64,000 nt of DNA from Rhizobium oryzihabitans (GTDB lineage Bacteria > Pseudomonadota > Alphaproteobacteria > Rhizobiales > Rhizobiaceae), in the NCBI RefSeq assembly GCF_010669145.1, contig NZ_CP048635.1:248001-312000 (forward strand). The letters run 5' to 3'. This document shows, in pieces, positions 8,927 to 18,118 of this stretch (position 1 is its first letter; each line of letters opens with the position of its first letter). The position numbers were made by a program, and so were the translations under genes. Below the pieces are notes generated by a model. It had not been told where the DNA came from. It saw only the letters and a list, made by a program, of their open reading frames with translations, and ran no database searches.

Positions 8927-9901
8927 ATGAAAATCAGATTGTCGACTTTGATGGGTGCAACCGCTGCCATTCTGCTTTCAGCCTTGGCGGCACAGGCGCA
9001 AACGGCGCTGAAATGGGCGCATGTCTATGAGACGTCCGAACCGTTCCATACGGATTCGGTATGGGCCGCAGAAGAAATCGCCAAGCGCACGGACGGCCGT
9101 TACAAGATCGATGTCTTTCCGGCCTCACAGCTCGGCAAGGAAGCCGATATCAACCAGGGTTTGAAGCTCGGAACGGTGGATATCATCATCTCCGGCTCGA
9201 GCTTCGCCGCGCGCGACCACAAGCCGATCGGTGTCACCTATTTTCCCTATATCTTCCGCGATCCGAGCCATCTGATCGCCTACACCAAGAGCGATGTCTT
9301 CAAGAAGCTTGCTAAAGGCTATGAAGACAAGACCGGCAACCACATCGTCGCCGTCAGCTATTACGGCACGCGCCACACCACCTCCAACCGGCCGATTGAA
9401 AAATGCGGTGACATGGCCGGCCTGAAGATGCGCGTTCCCGACGTTCCCGCCTATCTGGCCATGCCGCGCGCCTGTGGCGCCAACACGACACCGATCGCCT
9501 TTGCTGAAGTCTATCTGGCGCTTCAGAACGGCACCGTCGAGGCTCAGGAAAACCCGCTGACGACGATTGAGGCGAAGAAATTCTACGAAGTTCAGAAGAA
9601 CATCGTTCTGACGGGCCACATCGTCGACCACCTCAACACCCTCGTCTCCAAAACCCGCTGGGCAAGCCTTTCGGATGAGGACAAGAAAATCTTCACCGAA
9701 GTGATGCAGGAGGCCGCAGCCCGCACGACGAAGACGATCGAAGCCCGTGAAAAGGCGCTGGTCGACGAATTCAAATCCAAGGGTATCACCGTGGCCGAGG
9801 TCGACAAGGCAGACTTCGAGAAAAATGTCATCGACAAGGTAAAGCTTGAAGATTTCGGTTACGAAAAGGCCGACTGGGAAGCGATCCGCGCCATCAAGTG
9901 A
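8927..9901 (+). CDS. TRAP transporter periplasmic binding protein DctP
   Basis: A 324-residue DctP-family protein with a GGGAGGAG ribosome-binding site and a signal peptide ending AALAAQAQ. Family landmarks are WAHVYETSEPFHTDSVWAAEEIAKRTDGRYKIDVFPASQLGKEADINQGLKLGTVDI, and GLKMRVPDVPAY with the conserved arginine (about 159) that grips the substrate carboxylate. With the small and large membrane subunits that follow it makes a complete sodium- or proton-driven TRAP transporter. The downstream mannonate dehydratase and dehydrogenase suggest a hexuronate or aldonate as substrate, which is an inference. Confidence 0.92.
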   Translation: MKIRLSTLMGATAAILLSALAAQAQTALKWAHVYETSEPFHTDSVWAAEEIAKRTDGRYKIDVFPASQLGKEADINQGLKLGTVDIIISGSSFAARDHKPIGVTYFPYIFRDPSHLIAYTKSDVFKKLAKGYEDKTGNHIVAVSYYGTRHTTSNRPIEKCGDMAGLKMRVPDVPAYLAMPRACGANTTPIAFAEVYLALQNGTVEAQENPLTTIEAKKFYEVQKNIVLTGHIVDHLNTLVSKTRWASLSDEDKKIFTEVMQEAAARTTKTIEAREKALVDEFKSKGITVAEVDKADFEKNVIDKVKLEDFGYEKADWEAIRAIK

Positions 9902-9974
9902 TGTCTGAGCGTGTCCCGGCGCCCGAAGGTGCCGGGACACCATCACCCGAGACCCCTGGACTGGAGTTCCATCA

Positions 9975-10550
9975 ATGACTGACCAGCAGCACGCGCCCGT
10001 CAGCGTGGAAGAAATGGCGCACGCCTTCGAGGAGGAAAACGGCCCGGTCGACCTTTCACCCTATGCGGTGGAAGACTGGATAACCCTTGCCGTGTTCTGG
10101 GGCATGGGTTTTTGCGTCTTCCTGCAATTCTTCACCCGTTACGTGTTGAACAACAGTTTCGCATGGACCGAAGAGATCGCCGCCAATTGCCTCGTCGTCG
10201 TCGTTTTTCTCGGCTCGGTCATGTGTGTGCGCATGTTCCGGCACATTCACGTCGACCTGCTCTATCGCTTCGTATCGAAACCCGTCGGACGGTTTCTCGA
10301 ACTGATCGTCGATCTCATCACCATCGGTTTCTTTGCCTACATCACCTGGCTGATGTGGCGCTATCTGGAAATCGTCGGCGATGAGCGCATGGTCACCGTC
10401 GACCTGCCGCGCGGCATTGTCTTTTACACCGTTTTCGCCGCTTTCGCGCTGATGTTCCTGCGTGCCCTGCACAATTTCATCAAGGACATCACCGGCAAGC
10501 AAACCGTGCGTGAAAAGGCTCAGGAAGCCGTAAGCACACAGGGAATCTAA
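9975..10550 (+). CDS. TRAP transporter small membrane subunit DctQ
   Basis: A 191-residue protein with four predicted membrane helices (about 35-60, 70-92, 108-130 and 147-168) and the DctQ motif NNSFAWTEEIAANCLVVVVFLGSVMCVR. It forms the small half of the permease. It lies 73 bases after dctP and 4 bases before dctM. Confidence 0.9.
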   Translation: MTDQQHAPVSVEEMAHAFEEENGPVDLSPYAVEDWITLAVFWGMGFCVFLQFFTRYVLNNSFAWTEEIAANCLVVVVFLGSVMCVRMFRHIHVDLLYRFVSKPVGRFLELIVDLITIGFFAYITWLMWRYLEIVGDERMVTVDLPRGIVFYTVFAAFALMFLRALHNFIKDITGKQTVREKAQEAVSTQGI

Positions 10551-10554
10551 AACC

Positions 10555-11961
10555 ATGCTTTTGCTCATCGGTTCATTTCTTCTGCTTCTCATCATCGGCA
10601 CGCCGGTGGCCGTTTCCATGGCCGTCAGTTCGCTTCTTTATCTCATCCTCTTTGACGTGGCACCCGATATCATCGCAGCCCAGCGCATGATCGCCGGTGT
10701 CGAAAGCTTCCCGCTCATCGCCGTGCCGTTCTTTATCCTCGCCGGCAATCTGATGAACATCGCCGGGGTGACAAGCCGCATCTACCGTTTCGCACTGGCG
10801 CTCGTCGGCTGGATGAAGGGTGGCCTGGCTCAGGTCAACATCATCGGTTCGGTGGTTTTTTCCGGCATGTCGGGGACAGCACTTGCGGATGCCGCAGGCA
10901 TCGGCACCATCGAGATCAAGGCCATGAAGGATCATGGTTATCCGGTCGATGCTGCCGTCGGCGTCACTGCCGCTTCGGCGACGCTCGGCCCGATCTTTCC
11001 GCCATCATTGCCCTTCGTGATCTATGGAATGATGGCCAACGCCTCGATCGGCGCGCTCTTCATGGCCGGCATCATCCCCGGCGTCGTCATGACCGTGCTG
11101 ATGATGGTCACGGTCTATATTTTCGCAAAACGAAAGGGCTGGGGGTCCGACACGCCCTTCGAGCTGAAACAACTGCTTTCAGCCTCCTTGGAAATAGTGA
11201 TCGTCTTCAGCTTCCCGGTCGCCGTCTATCTGATGATCCTTGCCGGCATGTCGCTCAATGTCGCGGTTCTTGTCGGCCTCGCCGTGCTTGTTGCCCTCGA
11301 CTGGTATTACGATTTCTCCGCCGTGATGGCGTTGATGACGCCGGTACTTCTGATTGGCGGCATGACGATGGGCTGGTTCACGCCGACCGAAGCAGCGGTC
11401 GCCGCAGTCCTCTGGTCGCTTTTCCTGGGGTTGGTGCGCTACCGCACCATGACATTCAAGACTTTGGCCAAAGCCAGCTTCGATACCATCGAGACAACCG
11501 CGTCCGTTCTCTTCATCGTCACGGCGGCTTCGATCTTCGCATGGTTGCTGACGGTCAGTCAGGCCGCCCAGCTGTTTTCCGACTTCATGTTCGGCATGAC
11601 GGACAATTGGTGGACCTTCCTCATCATCGTCAACATCCTGCTTCTGATTGTCGGCGCGTTTCTCGACACCATCGCCGCCATCAGCATTCTGGTGCCGATC
11701 CTGATGCCGGTCGCCGCGCGTTACGGTATCGATCCTGTCCATCTCGGACTGATTGTCACGCTGAACCTGATGATCGGTCTCTTGACCCCGCCTGTCGGCA
11801 TGGTGCTGTTCGTGCTGTCGCGTATTTCGAAAATGTCGGTGGAGCGGACAACGCTCGCCATCTTGCCCTGGATGATCCCGCTTTTCGTGGCCCTGGCGCT
11901 GATCACGTTCATACCTCCGATCACACTGTGGTTGCCCACGCAGCTTGGCCTTATCCGCTGA
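10555..11961 (+). CDS. TRAP transporter large membrane subunit DctM
   Basis: A 468-residue protein with a dozen or so hydrophobic segments. Typical DctM motifs include FFILAGNLMNIAGVTSRIYRFA, VVFSGMSGTALADAAGIGTIEI, ASATLGPIFPPSLPFVIYGMMA and NLMIGLLTPPVGMVLFV. It carries out transport together with DctQ. The stop is followed within 10 bases by a strong hairpin terminator, which would partly insulate the dehydrogenase and uxuA genes downstream. Confidence 0.93.
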   Translation: MLLLIGSFLLLLIIGTPVAVSMAVSSLLYLILFDVAPDIIAAQRMIAGVESFPLIAVPFFILAGNLMNIAGVTSRIYRFALALVGWMKGGLAQVNIIGSVVFSGMSGTALADAAGIGTIEIKAMKDHGYPVDAAVGVTAASATLGPIFPPSLPFVIYGMMANASIGALFMAGIIPGVVMTVLMMVTVYIFAKRKGWGSDTPFELKQLLSASLEIVIVFSFPVAVYLMILAGMSLNVAVLVGLAVLVALDWYYDFSAVMALMTPVLLIGGMTMGWFTPTEAAVAAVLWSLFLGLVRYRTMTFKTLAKASFDTIETTASVLFIVTAASIFAWLLTVSQAAQLFSDFMFGMTDNWWTFLIIVNILLLIVGAFLDTIAAISILVPILMPVAARYGIDPVHLGLIVTLNLMIGLLTPPVGMVLFVLSRISKMSVERTTLAILPWMIPLFVALALITFIPPITLWLPTQLGLIR

Positions 11962-11969
11962 ACGAAACC

Positions 11970-12001
11970 AAGCTGCGCGGTCAGCGCCGCGCAGCTTTTT
12001 C
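11970..12001 (+). terminator. Rho-independent terminator after dctM
   Basis: AAGCTGCGCGG (11970-11980) pairs perfectly with CCGCGCAGCTT (11987-11997), with a 6-base loop, followed by TTT. It lies between dctM and the dehydrogenase gene and may set relative expression within the cluster. Confidence 0.85.
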
Positions 12002-12031
12002 AATAATGTATGCATTCGAAAGGACCCCGTC

Positions 12032-13077
12032 ATGCAGACACGCGTGGCACGCCTATACGGCCGTGAAGATATTCGCGTCGAAACGCAGGACATAGAGGAA
12101 CCCGGCCCCGGCGAAGTGCTGCTCACCATGGCGGCGGGCGGCATTTGCGGCTCCGATCTTCATTATTATCAGGACGGCGGTTTCGGACCCGTCAGGGTAC
12201 GTGAGCCCATCATCTGCGGCCACGAGGCATCCGGCCACGTGCGGGCGCTGGGGACGGCGTCAGCGGACTTGCGATCGGCCAACTCGTCGCCGTCAATCCC
12301 TCGCAGCCCTGCGGCCATTGCCATTTCTGCCTGAAGGGCCAGCCGATCCATTGCCTTGAAATGCGCTTCATGGGCAGCGCCATGCGCCTGCCGCATGAGC
12401 AGGGCATGTTCCGCGACCGGCTGGTGGTTCCCGCCAAACAATGCGCGGCATTTTCAGACGCCACCTCGCCCGCCGAAGCGGCCTGCACCGAACCGCTCGC
12501 CGTCTGCCTGCATGCTGTGGCCCAGGCCGGCGACCTCAAGGATGCCAAGGTACTGGTGACCGGCGCTGGCCCGATCGGCCTGCTGACGATTGCCGCCGCC
12601 CGCCATGCCGGCGCAAGCATCATCGTCGCCACCGATCTCACAGACGCAGCACTGGAACGCGCGCCCGCCATGGGTGCGGACCGCACGATCAATGTCGCGA
12701 AGGACGCGGACGCGCTTCTACCCTATCAGGACAATAAGGGTTATTTCGACGTCATTTTCGATTGCTCCGCCGCAGGCCCCGCGCTTCGCACCGCCTTTGC
12801 CTGCGTACGTCCGCGCGGCACCATCGTGCAGGTGGGTGTTACCGGCGATATTACCATTCCGCTCAATGCGCTGGTGGGCAAGGAAATCTTCTGGCGCGGC
12901 TCGCAGCGTTTTCATGATGAATTCGCCATTGCCGCCCGGCTCATCTCGTCTCGCGGGATCGATGTGCGGCCGATCATTTCCCACAGCTTCCCGCTTGGCG
13001 AAGCGAAAGCCGCCTTCGAACAGGCCGGAGACCGCTCCGCCGCCTGCAAGGTGCAACTGACATTTTCCGCAGAATGA
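12032..13077 (+). pseudogene. Zinc-dependent L-idonate/sorbitol-type dehydrogenase, frameshifted
   Basis: The frame from 12032 encodes MQTRVARLYGREDIRVE and the zinc-site region GGICGSDLHYYQDGGFG and ICGHEASGH (catalytic Cys and His-Glu). It then goes out of frame near residue 73. Another frame resumes at once with GLAIGQLVAVNPSQPCGHCHFC (structural zinc cysteines), EAACTEPLAVCLHA and the Rossmann VTGAGPIGLLTIAAARHAGA, and ends at 13077. One extra G in GGGG at 12250-12253 gives LGDGVSGLAIG and a 348-residue protein, the normal length for IdnD-like enzymes. The likely role is NAD-dependent oxidation of an aldonate or polyol feeding the neighbouring mannonate dehydratase step. The break is probably a sequence error. 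Confidence 0.85.
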
Positions 13078-13093
13078 TATTTGAGGATTGAAG

Positions 13094-14302
13094 ATGAGAC
13101 ATACATGGCGCTGGTTCGGCCCGGTCGACAAGGTCACGGTTCAGGATGCGGCTCAGGCAGGCGCGGAAGGCATCGTCAGTGCGCTGCACCACATCGCCAC
13201 AGGTGATGTCTGGCCGGTGGACGAGATCGCCAAACGGCATGAGGCGATCAGGGCCGGCGGGCTTTATTGGGACGTGGTGGAAAGCGTGCCGGTCTCCGAA
13301 GACATCAAGACCCAGACGGGCGACTGGAAAAATCACATCGACAACTGGCAGGAAACGCTGCGCCGCCTCTCCGCCTCCGGCATCCGCACCGTCTGCTACA
13401 ACTTCATGCCGGTGCTGGACTGGACCCGCACCGATCTTCGCTGGGAAACCAGACACGGCGCAAAGGCGATGCGCTTCGATCTTCCCGACTTCGCCGCCTT
13501 CGACATTCATATCCTGAAGCGCCCGGAGGCGAAGGCGGATTATCCGGACTGGCTGGTGGAGGAAGCGACGAAACGTTTCGCCGAGATGCCAGACACGAAG
13601 ATCGCCGCGCTCGGGCGTAATATCGGCGCAGGCCTGCCCGGCTCGGCGGATGGTTACACGCTTGCCCAGCTTCTCGAAAAACTGCGCTCCTATCACGGCA
13701 TCAACCGCGACAGGCTGCAACAGAACCTGATCGACTTTCTCTCGGAGGTGACGCCGGTTGCCGAGGAGGTGGGTATCAACATCTGCGCCCATGGCGATGA
13801 TCCGCCATGGCCCCTGCTCGGCCTGCCGCGCATCCTCTCGACGGAGGCCGACTACGCCCATATGTTGTCCCAGGTGGACAGCCGCGCCAATGGTGTGACG
13901 CTGTGCACCGGCTCCCTCGGTGCGCGGGCGGATAACGACCTGCCCTTCATCGCCAGCCGCTTTGCCGATCGCATCCATTTCGTGCATCTGCGCAATGTGA
14001 CACGCGACACGGACACCGTGCCGTGTTCTTTCTTCGAGGACGAACATTTGGAAGGCGGAACCGACATGGTCGCCGTCATCGCGGCACTTCTCTCAGAGGA
14101 AAGCCGCCGTCGCGCCGAAGGCCGTGAAGACCACACCATCCCGATGCGTCCCGATCACGGGCAGGAAATCCTCGACGATCTGACGCGCGGAGCACAGCCG
14201 GGTTATCCCGCCATCGGCCGACTGAAGGGGCTGGCGGAACTGCGCGGCATCGAACGCACGCTGTCGCATGGCCGCTTCGGGCTCGCAAGCCGGGGTCTCT
14301 GA
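13094..14302 (+). CDS. uxuA: Mannonate dehydratase
   Basis: A 402-residue UxuA-type enzyme, which dehydrates D-mannonate to 2-keto-3-deoxygluconate. The start at 13094 has GAGG 7 bases upstream. Recognisable parts are MRHTWRWFGPVDKVTVQDAAQAGAEGIVSALHHI, VVESVPVSEDIKT, CYNFMPVLDWTRTDL, the metal-binding CAHGDDPPWPLLGLPRI and LCTGSLGARADNDLP, FVHLRNV, and the C-terminal MRPDHG. It lies 16 bases after the dehydrogenase gene, so the two are probably co-transcribed. With the TRAP transporter this supports a hexuronate or mannonate pathway. Confidence 0.93.
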   Translation: MRHTWRWFGPVDKVTVQDAAQAGAEGIVSALHHIATGDVWPVDEIAKRHEAIRAGGLYWDVVESVPVSEDIKTQTGDWKNHIDNWQETLRRLSASGIRTVCYNFMPVLDWTRTDLRWETRHGAKAMRFDLPDFAAFDIHILKRPEAKADYPDWLVEEATKRFAEMPDTKIAALGRNIGAGLPGSADGYTLAQLLEKLRSYHGINRDRLQQNLIDFLSEVTPVAEEVGINICAHGDDPPWPLLGLPRILSTEADYAHMLSQVDSRANGVTLCTGSLGARADNDLPFIASRFADRIHFVHLRNVTRDTDTVPCSFFEDEHLEGGTDMVAVIAALLSEESRRRAEGREDHTIPMRPDHGQEILDDLTRGAQPGYPAIGRLKGLAELRGIERTLSHGRFGLASRGL

Positions 14303-14330
14303 GCAAGGGAATATCGACCGCGCGGCCCTG

Positions 14331-14684
14331 TCAGCTTGCGGTCAATCGCGCCTTGAACTGAAGCCAGGAAAAAGCGGCAAGCCCGCCGGCGATGGCGCCG
14401 GCGGCTTTCACGACTGCGTCCGTCATATGCGGATGGCGCGTGGGCGACAGAAATTGAAGCGCCTCGATACCGAAAGCCGCCACGACACCCGCGACGACGA
14501 CGGCAAGCCAGTAACGTGGATAGGCCAGCACGAAGGCCGCCGAACAGAGGGCGAAGGCGGCGGCGCGGTCGATGCCGACCGTCGTCAGCGTATGCGGCCG
14601 AAAGCCGATCGGGCAGACTGTAACGATCACGATCAGCAGAAACACCGACCAGGCGACATATTTCGGAAGTCTATTTGTCATCAT
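14331..14684 (-). CDS. VanZ-like small membrane protein
   Basis: Read from the ATG at 14684 this is a 117-residue protein with about four hydrophobic helices. It has the VanZ-family sequence PIGFRPHTL near the first loop and GIEALQFLSPTRHPHMTDAVVKAAGAIAGG near the end. The start is uncertain because no good ribosome-binding site is visible, and an upstream extension to 14753 is possible. It is convergent with uxuA. Function in Gram-negatives is unknown. Confidence 0.7.
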   Translation of the reverse strand: MMTNRLPKYVAWSVFLLIVIVTVCPIGFRPHTLTTVGIDRAAAFALCSAAFVLAYPRYWLAVVVAGVVAAFGIEALQFLSPTRHPHMTDAVVKAAGAIAGGLAAFSWLQFKARLTAS

Positions 14685-14929
14685 GGCGTCACAATAGAGC
14701 GCCCCGCACGTAAACGGAAGCTCGTCTTTTTCACGCATCGCCCGATTAATCACACTTTTCGGTCAAATAGTTGCGAAACCGCCTTTCGTTGCGGCCCCAC
14801 ACGGGCTAAGGCAGAAGGCAACCGGGCGCGGATCGCGGCTGATGGCGTTCACGTTGTCGCCCTTCGGTCCGGTGTCACGGTGTCGGGTGGATTTTTCCAC
14901 ACAGGATCAGATTTTCAGGGAAGAGCACA

Positions 14930-16441
14930 ATGAGTTTCAAGCCGCACGGCAAACATCTGGTTGCAGGAGAATGGGTCGCAACGGATGCAAAATTCCGCAG
15001 CGAACCTGCACATGGCGAGGCTTTCGATTTTTCGGTCGGCACCGTTGATCTGGTGAATGCGGCCTGTGAAGCAGCCGAAGAGGCTTTCTGGAGCTACGGC
15101 TACACCACCCGCGAAGAACGCGCCGCGTTCCTCGATACGATTGCCGATGAGATCGAAGCCCGCGCCGACGCCATCACCGAAATCGGCTCGTCCGAGACCG
15201 GCCTGCCCGCAGGACGCCTGCAGGGCGAGCGCGGCCGCACCGTTGGCCAGCTTCGCCTTTTCGCATCGCATATCCGCAAGGGCGACTATCTGGACCGCCG
15301 CCATGACGAAGCGCTGCCGGACCGCCAGCCGCTGCCGCGCCCGGATATCCGTCTGATGCAGCGCCCGATCGGCCCCGTCGCGGTTTTCGGCGCCTCCAAC
15401 TTCCCGCTCGCCTTTTCGACGGCCGGTGGTGATACGGCCGCCGCTCTCGCAGCCGGCTGCCCTGTTGTGGTCAAGGGCCATTCCGCCCATCCCGGCACCG
15501 GCGAAATCGTTGCCGAAGCCGTTCTCGCCGCCGTCAAGAAGCACAACCTGCATCCCGGCGTCTTCTCGCTGATCCAGGGCGGCCGCCGCGATGTCGGTTC
15601 CGCGCTCGTGCAGCATCCGCGCATCAAGGCGGTCGGTTTCACCGGCTCGCTTGCCGGCGGCCGTGCGCTGTTCGATCTCTGCGCCCAGCGCCCCGAGCCG
15701 ATCCCCTTCTTCGGCGAGCTCGGCTCCGTCAACCCGATGTTCCTGCTGCCGGAAGCCGTTTCCGCCCGCGGCGAGGCCATCGCCAAGGGCTGGGCGGGCT
15801 CGCTCACCATGGGCGCCGGCCAGTTCTGCACCAATCCCGGCATCGCCGTCGTTCTGTCGTCGCAGGCGGATGCGGTTGCGGAAACCGCCCGTGCGGCCCT
15901 CTCCGAAGTCGGCCCGCAGGTCATGCTGACGGACGGTATCGCCGCCGCCTATCGTGACGGCCGTGACCGTATCGCCGCCGGCAACGGCGTGCGCGACGTG
16001 CTGACCACCACCTGCAACCTGCGCAATGCAACGCCTTATCTTTACCGGGTTTCCGGCAAGGACTGGGTTGCCAACCACGCGCTTGCCGAAGAAGTCTTCG
16101 GACCGCTTGGCCTTATCGTGACGGTCGACAGCACCGAAGAAATGCTCGAAGTGGCAAAGAGCTTCGAAGGCCAGCTGACGGCAACCCTGCATCTGGATGC
16201 CGGCGATGCTGAACTCGGCCGCAAGCTTCTGCCGATCCTGGAGCGCAAGGCCGGCCGCGTTCTCGCCAACGGTTTCCCGACCGGCGTTGAAGTTTCCGAA
16301 GCCATGGTTCACGGCGGCCCCTACCCGGCGTCGACGAACTTCGGCGCAACCTCTGTTGGCACCATGTCGATCCGCCGCTTCATGCGCCCGGTTTCCTACC
16401 AGAACATTCCTTCGGACGTTCTGCCCGAAGACATCCGCTAA
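14930..16441 (+). CDS. Alpha-ketoglutaric semialdehyde (2,5-dioxovalerate) dehydrogenase
   Basis: A 503-residue aldehyde dehydrogenase of the subgroup oxidising alpha-ketoglutaric semialdehyde to 2-oxoglutarate with NAD(P). The motifs are GASNFPLAFSTAGGDTAAALAAGCPVVVKGH (cofactor and Lys), FTGSLAGGRALFD, catalytic Glu in FFGELGSVNPMFLLP and catalytic Cys in GAGQFCTNPG. The ending MRPVSYQNIPSDVLPEDIR is typical of this subgroup. The enzyme ends the non-phosphorylative routes for pentoses, hexarates and hydroxyproline. Next to uxuA and a TRAP system it fits a sugar-acid role, but it has its own upstream gap and may be transcribed separately. Confidence 0.88.
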   Translation: MSFKPHGKHLVAGEWVATDAKFRSEPAHGEAFDFSVGTVDLVNAACEAAEEAFWSYGYTTREERAAFLDTIADEIEARADAITEIGSSETGLPAGRLQGERGRTVGQLRLFASHIRKGDYLDRRHDEALPDRQPLPRPDIRLMQRPIGPVAVFGASNFPLAFSTAGGDTAAALAAGCPVVVKGHSAHPGTGEIVAEAVLAAVKKHNLHPGVFSLIQGGRRDVGSALVQHPRIKAVGFTGSLAGGRALFDLCAQRPEPIPFFGELGSVNPMFLLPEAVSARGEAIAKGWAGSLTMGAGQFCTNPGIAVVLSSQADAVAETARAALSEVGPQVMLTDGIAAAYRDGRDRIAAGNGVRDVLTTTCNLRNATPYLYRVSGKDWVANHALAEEVFGPLGLIVTVDSTEEMLEVAKSFEGQLTATLHLDAGDAELGRKLLPILERKAGRVLANGFPTGVEVSEAMVHGGPYPASTNFGATSVGTMSIRRFMRPVSYQNIPSDVLPEDIR

Positions 16442-16449
16442 TCATTGCA

Positions 16450-16477
16450 AAGGCAGGCGCTGCAACGCGCCTGCCTT
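16450..16477 (+). terminator. Hairpin after the aldehyde dehydrogenase gene
   Basis: AAGGCAGGCGC (16450-16460) pairs perfectly with GCGCCTGCCTT (16467-16477). No T run follows, so it may be a weak terminator or an mRNA 3'-end stabiliser. Confidence 0.6.
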
Positions 16478-16500
16478 CAGCGTCGCAACCTCCCCTTCCG

Positions 16501-16576
16501 TCATCCTCGCCCCTTGAGGCGAGGATCCACGCGCCGTTGAAGGATATGGATCCTCGGGTCAAGCCCGAGGATGACG
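16501..16576. repeat. Palindromic intergenic repeat, short form
   Basis: Two arms, TCATCCTCGCCCCTTGAGG and CGGGTCAAGCCCGAGGATGA, flank a short centre. Each arm is also an internal hairpin (CTCGCC/GGCGAG and CTCGGG/CCCGAG). The layout matches the elements at 7861 and 32010, but the longer core is missing. Confidence 0.65.
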
Positions 16577-16684
16577 TCGCGTTTGTGGCCTGACACGGAA
16601 GCCCCAGCTCTTCCGCGCGTCACCGATACATACTTCCAGATTTTCAGCAGTTCGACGTCCACGTCGGTTGACATGAACCCTGCG

Positions 16685-16724
16685 TATAATGCTAATACGT
16701 AACTTGTAACGTAATAACATTACA
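16685..16724 (+). promoter_or_regulatory. Promoter with Zur-like palindrome
   Basis: A consensus TATAAT at 16685-16690 is followed by the 20-bp near-palindrome TGTAACGTAATAACATTACA at 16705-16724 (8 of 10 positions symmetrical). This has the form of alphaproteobacterial Zur operators. The position just downstream of the expected transcription start would give repression when zinc is ample, and it fits the zinc-related gene that follows. Confidence 0.6.
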
Positions 16725-16791
16725 AACATCCTCAAAGGCCTCGATACCGGCCCTTATCAGCATGAGGATGACAACGTCTGGAAGGAACACC

Positions 16792-18042
16792 ATGAGATTC
16801 TCCCTTCACCGGCAACTTGGCGTGGGCGCGCTCGCCACATGCCTGGCGCTAGCCACGTCCCTTGCCTCCGGCATGGCGCATGCGGAAGAAAGCAAGGACG
16901 GCGTAACAGCATGGCGGCTATTCGTCGCCGATCACAGCGAGCCGGTCGTACGCGCAATCGATTTCGAAACCGGCAAGGAACTCGGGCGCTACGATCTGAA
17001 AGGATATGCGGCGCTGACCGCCAGCGCGTCGGGCAAGACGGTTTTCGCCACCCAGTCGGATGCCGACATGGTGCATGTGATCAAGTCCGGCATCGTCTTC
17101 TCCGATCACGGTGAGCATCGCGATCTGGACGTGGAAGATGCGGCGCTGTTGCCGGTCACCTTCGAGGGCAAGCGTCCTTTCCACGTCGTGCCGCATGACG
17201 ACCATGCCATCCTTTTCTATGACCATGGCGGCAAGGCGGAGATCATCGATGAGGCGGCCTTGCTGGATGGCAAGGCGAAGGTTCGCACCATCGATACGAC
17301 AGCCCCGCATCACGGCGTGGCGGTGACGATGGGTCGTTACGTTCTCGTTTCCGTGCCCGACACCGAAATCGAAACGAAACCCGATACGCTGCCGCCCCGT
17401 ATCGGTCTGCGCGTTCTCGACAGGGACGGCAAACAGGTCGGCGAGCAGGCGACATGCACCGATCTGCATGGCGAGGCGACATCCGCAAGGCTCGCCGCCT
17501 TCGGCTGCAAGGAAGGCATTCTGGTTGCCCGGCCCGGCGGCACGGATGGCCCGAAGCTTGAGATGCTGGCTTATCCAGAGGATTTCCCGAAGGCCTATAC
17601 CGGCACGCTGCTTGGCGGCAAATCCATGCAGTTCTTCCTCGGCAATTACGGCGAGGACAAGGTCGTCCTCATCGATCCAGACAGCAAGGATGCGTTCCGC
17701 CTCATCGAGCTGCCGACCCGGCGCGTCGACTTCATTCTCGATCCCGCCAATCCGCGCAACGCCTATATTCTAACGGAAGACGGCGACCTGCATGTGCTGG
17801 ACGTGCTGGAAGGCGCCATTACCCGCAAGGCAAGGGTGACCGAACCCTATAGCAAGGATGGCCATTGGCGTGATCCGCGTCCGCGCCTTGCGGTTGCCGA
17901 TGGTCAGGTGGCCATTTCCGACCCGCGCCACGCCCTTGTCCGCGTGGTGGATGCTGAAAGCCTGAAGGAGACCCGCACGGTTGCGGTGGAAGGCCAGCCC
18001 TTCTCCATCGTCGCCGTCGGCGGCTCGGGCGCTTCGCACTGA
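16792..18042 (+). CDS. AztD-like periplasmic zinc metallochaperone (beta-propeller)
   Basis: The start at 16792 has AAGGA 7 bases upstream and gives a 416-residue protein with a signal peptide ending SLASGMAHA. The mature chain reads as repeated beta-propeller blades (VRAIDFETGKELGRYDL, VVLIDPDSKDAFRLIEL, LHVLDVLEGAITRKARV). It has clusters of potential zinc ligands: SDHGEHRDLD, HVVPHDDHAILFYDHGG and DTTAPHHG. This matches AztD, which passes zinc to the AztC binding protein of the AztABC importer. No aztABC genes adjoin it. The Zur-like palindrome upstream supports the zinc assignment. A bidirectional terminator follows. Confidence 0.78.
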   Translation: MRFSLHRQLGVGALATCLALATSLASGMAHAEESKDGVTAWRLFVADHSEPVVRAIDFETGKELGRYDLKGYAALTASASGKTVFATQSDADMVHVIKSGIVFSDHGEHRDLDVEDAALLPVTFEGKRPFHVVPHDDHAILFYDHGGKAEIIDEAALLDGKAKVRTIDTTAPHHGVAVTMGRYVLVSVPDTEIETKPDTLPPRIGLRVLDRDGKQVGEQATCTDLHGEATSARLAAFGCKEGILVARPGGTDGPKLEMLAYPEDFPKAYTGTLLGGKSMQFFLGNYGEDKVVLIDPDSKDAFRLIELPTRRVDFILDPANPRNAYILTEDGDLHVLDVLEGAITRKARVTEPYSKDGHWRDPRPRLAVADGQVAISDPRHALVRVVDAESLKETRTVAVEGQPFSIVAVGGSGASH

Positions 18043-18059
18043 TAGCAAGTAAAAAAAGA

Positions 18060-18095
18060 ACCCCGTGCGCCTGGCTGACGCACGGGGTCTTTTTT
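18060..18095. terminator. Bidirectional terminator
   Basis: ACCCCGTGCG (18060-18069) pairs with CGCACGGGGT (18079-18088). A T run (18090-18095) follows on the plus strand and an A run precedes it at 18051-18057, so it serves both the aztD-like gene and the leftward TRAP gene. Confidence 0.88.
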
Positions 18096-18118
18096 CGACA
18101 GGGTCAGGCCCGGCGTTT

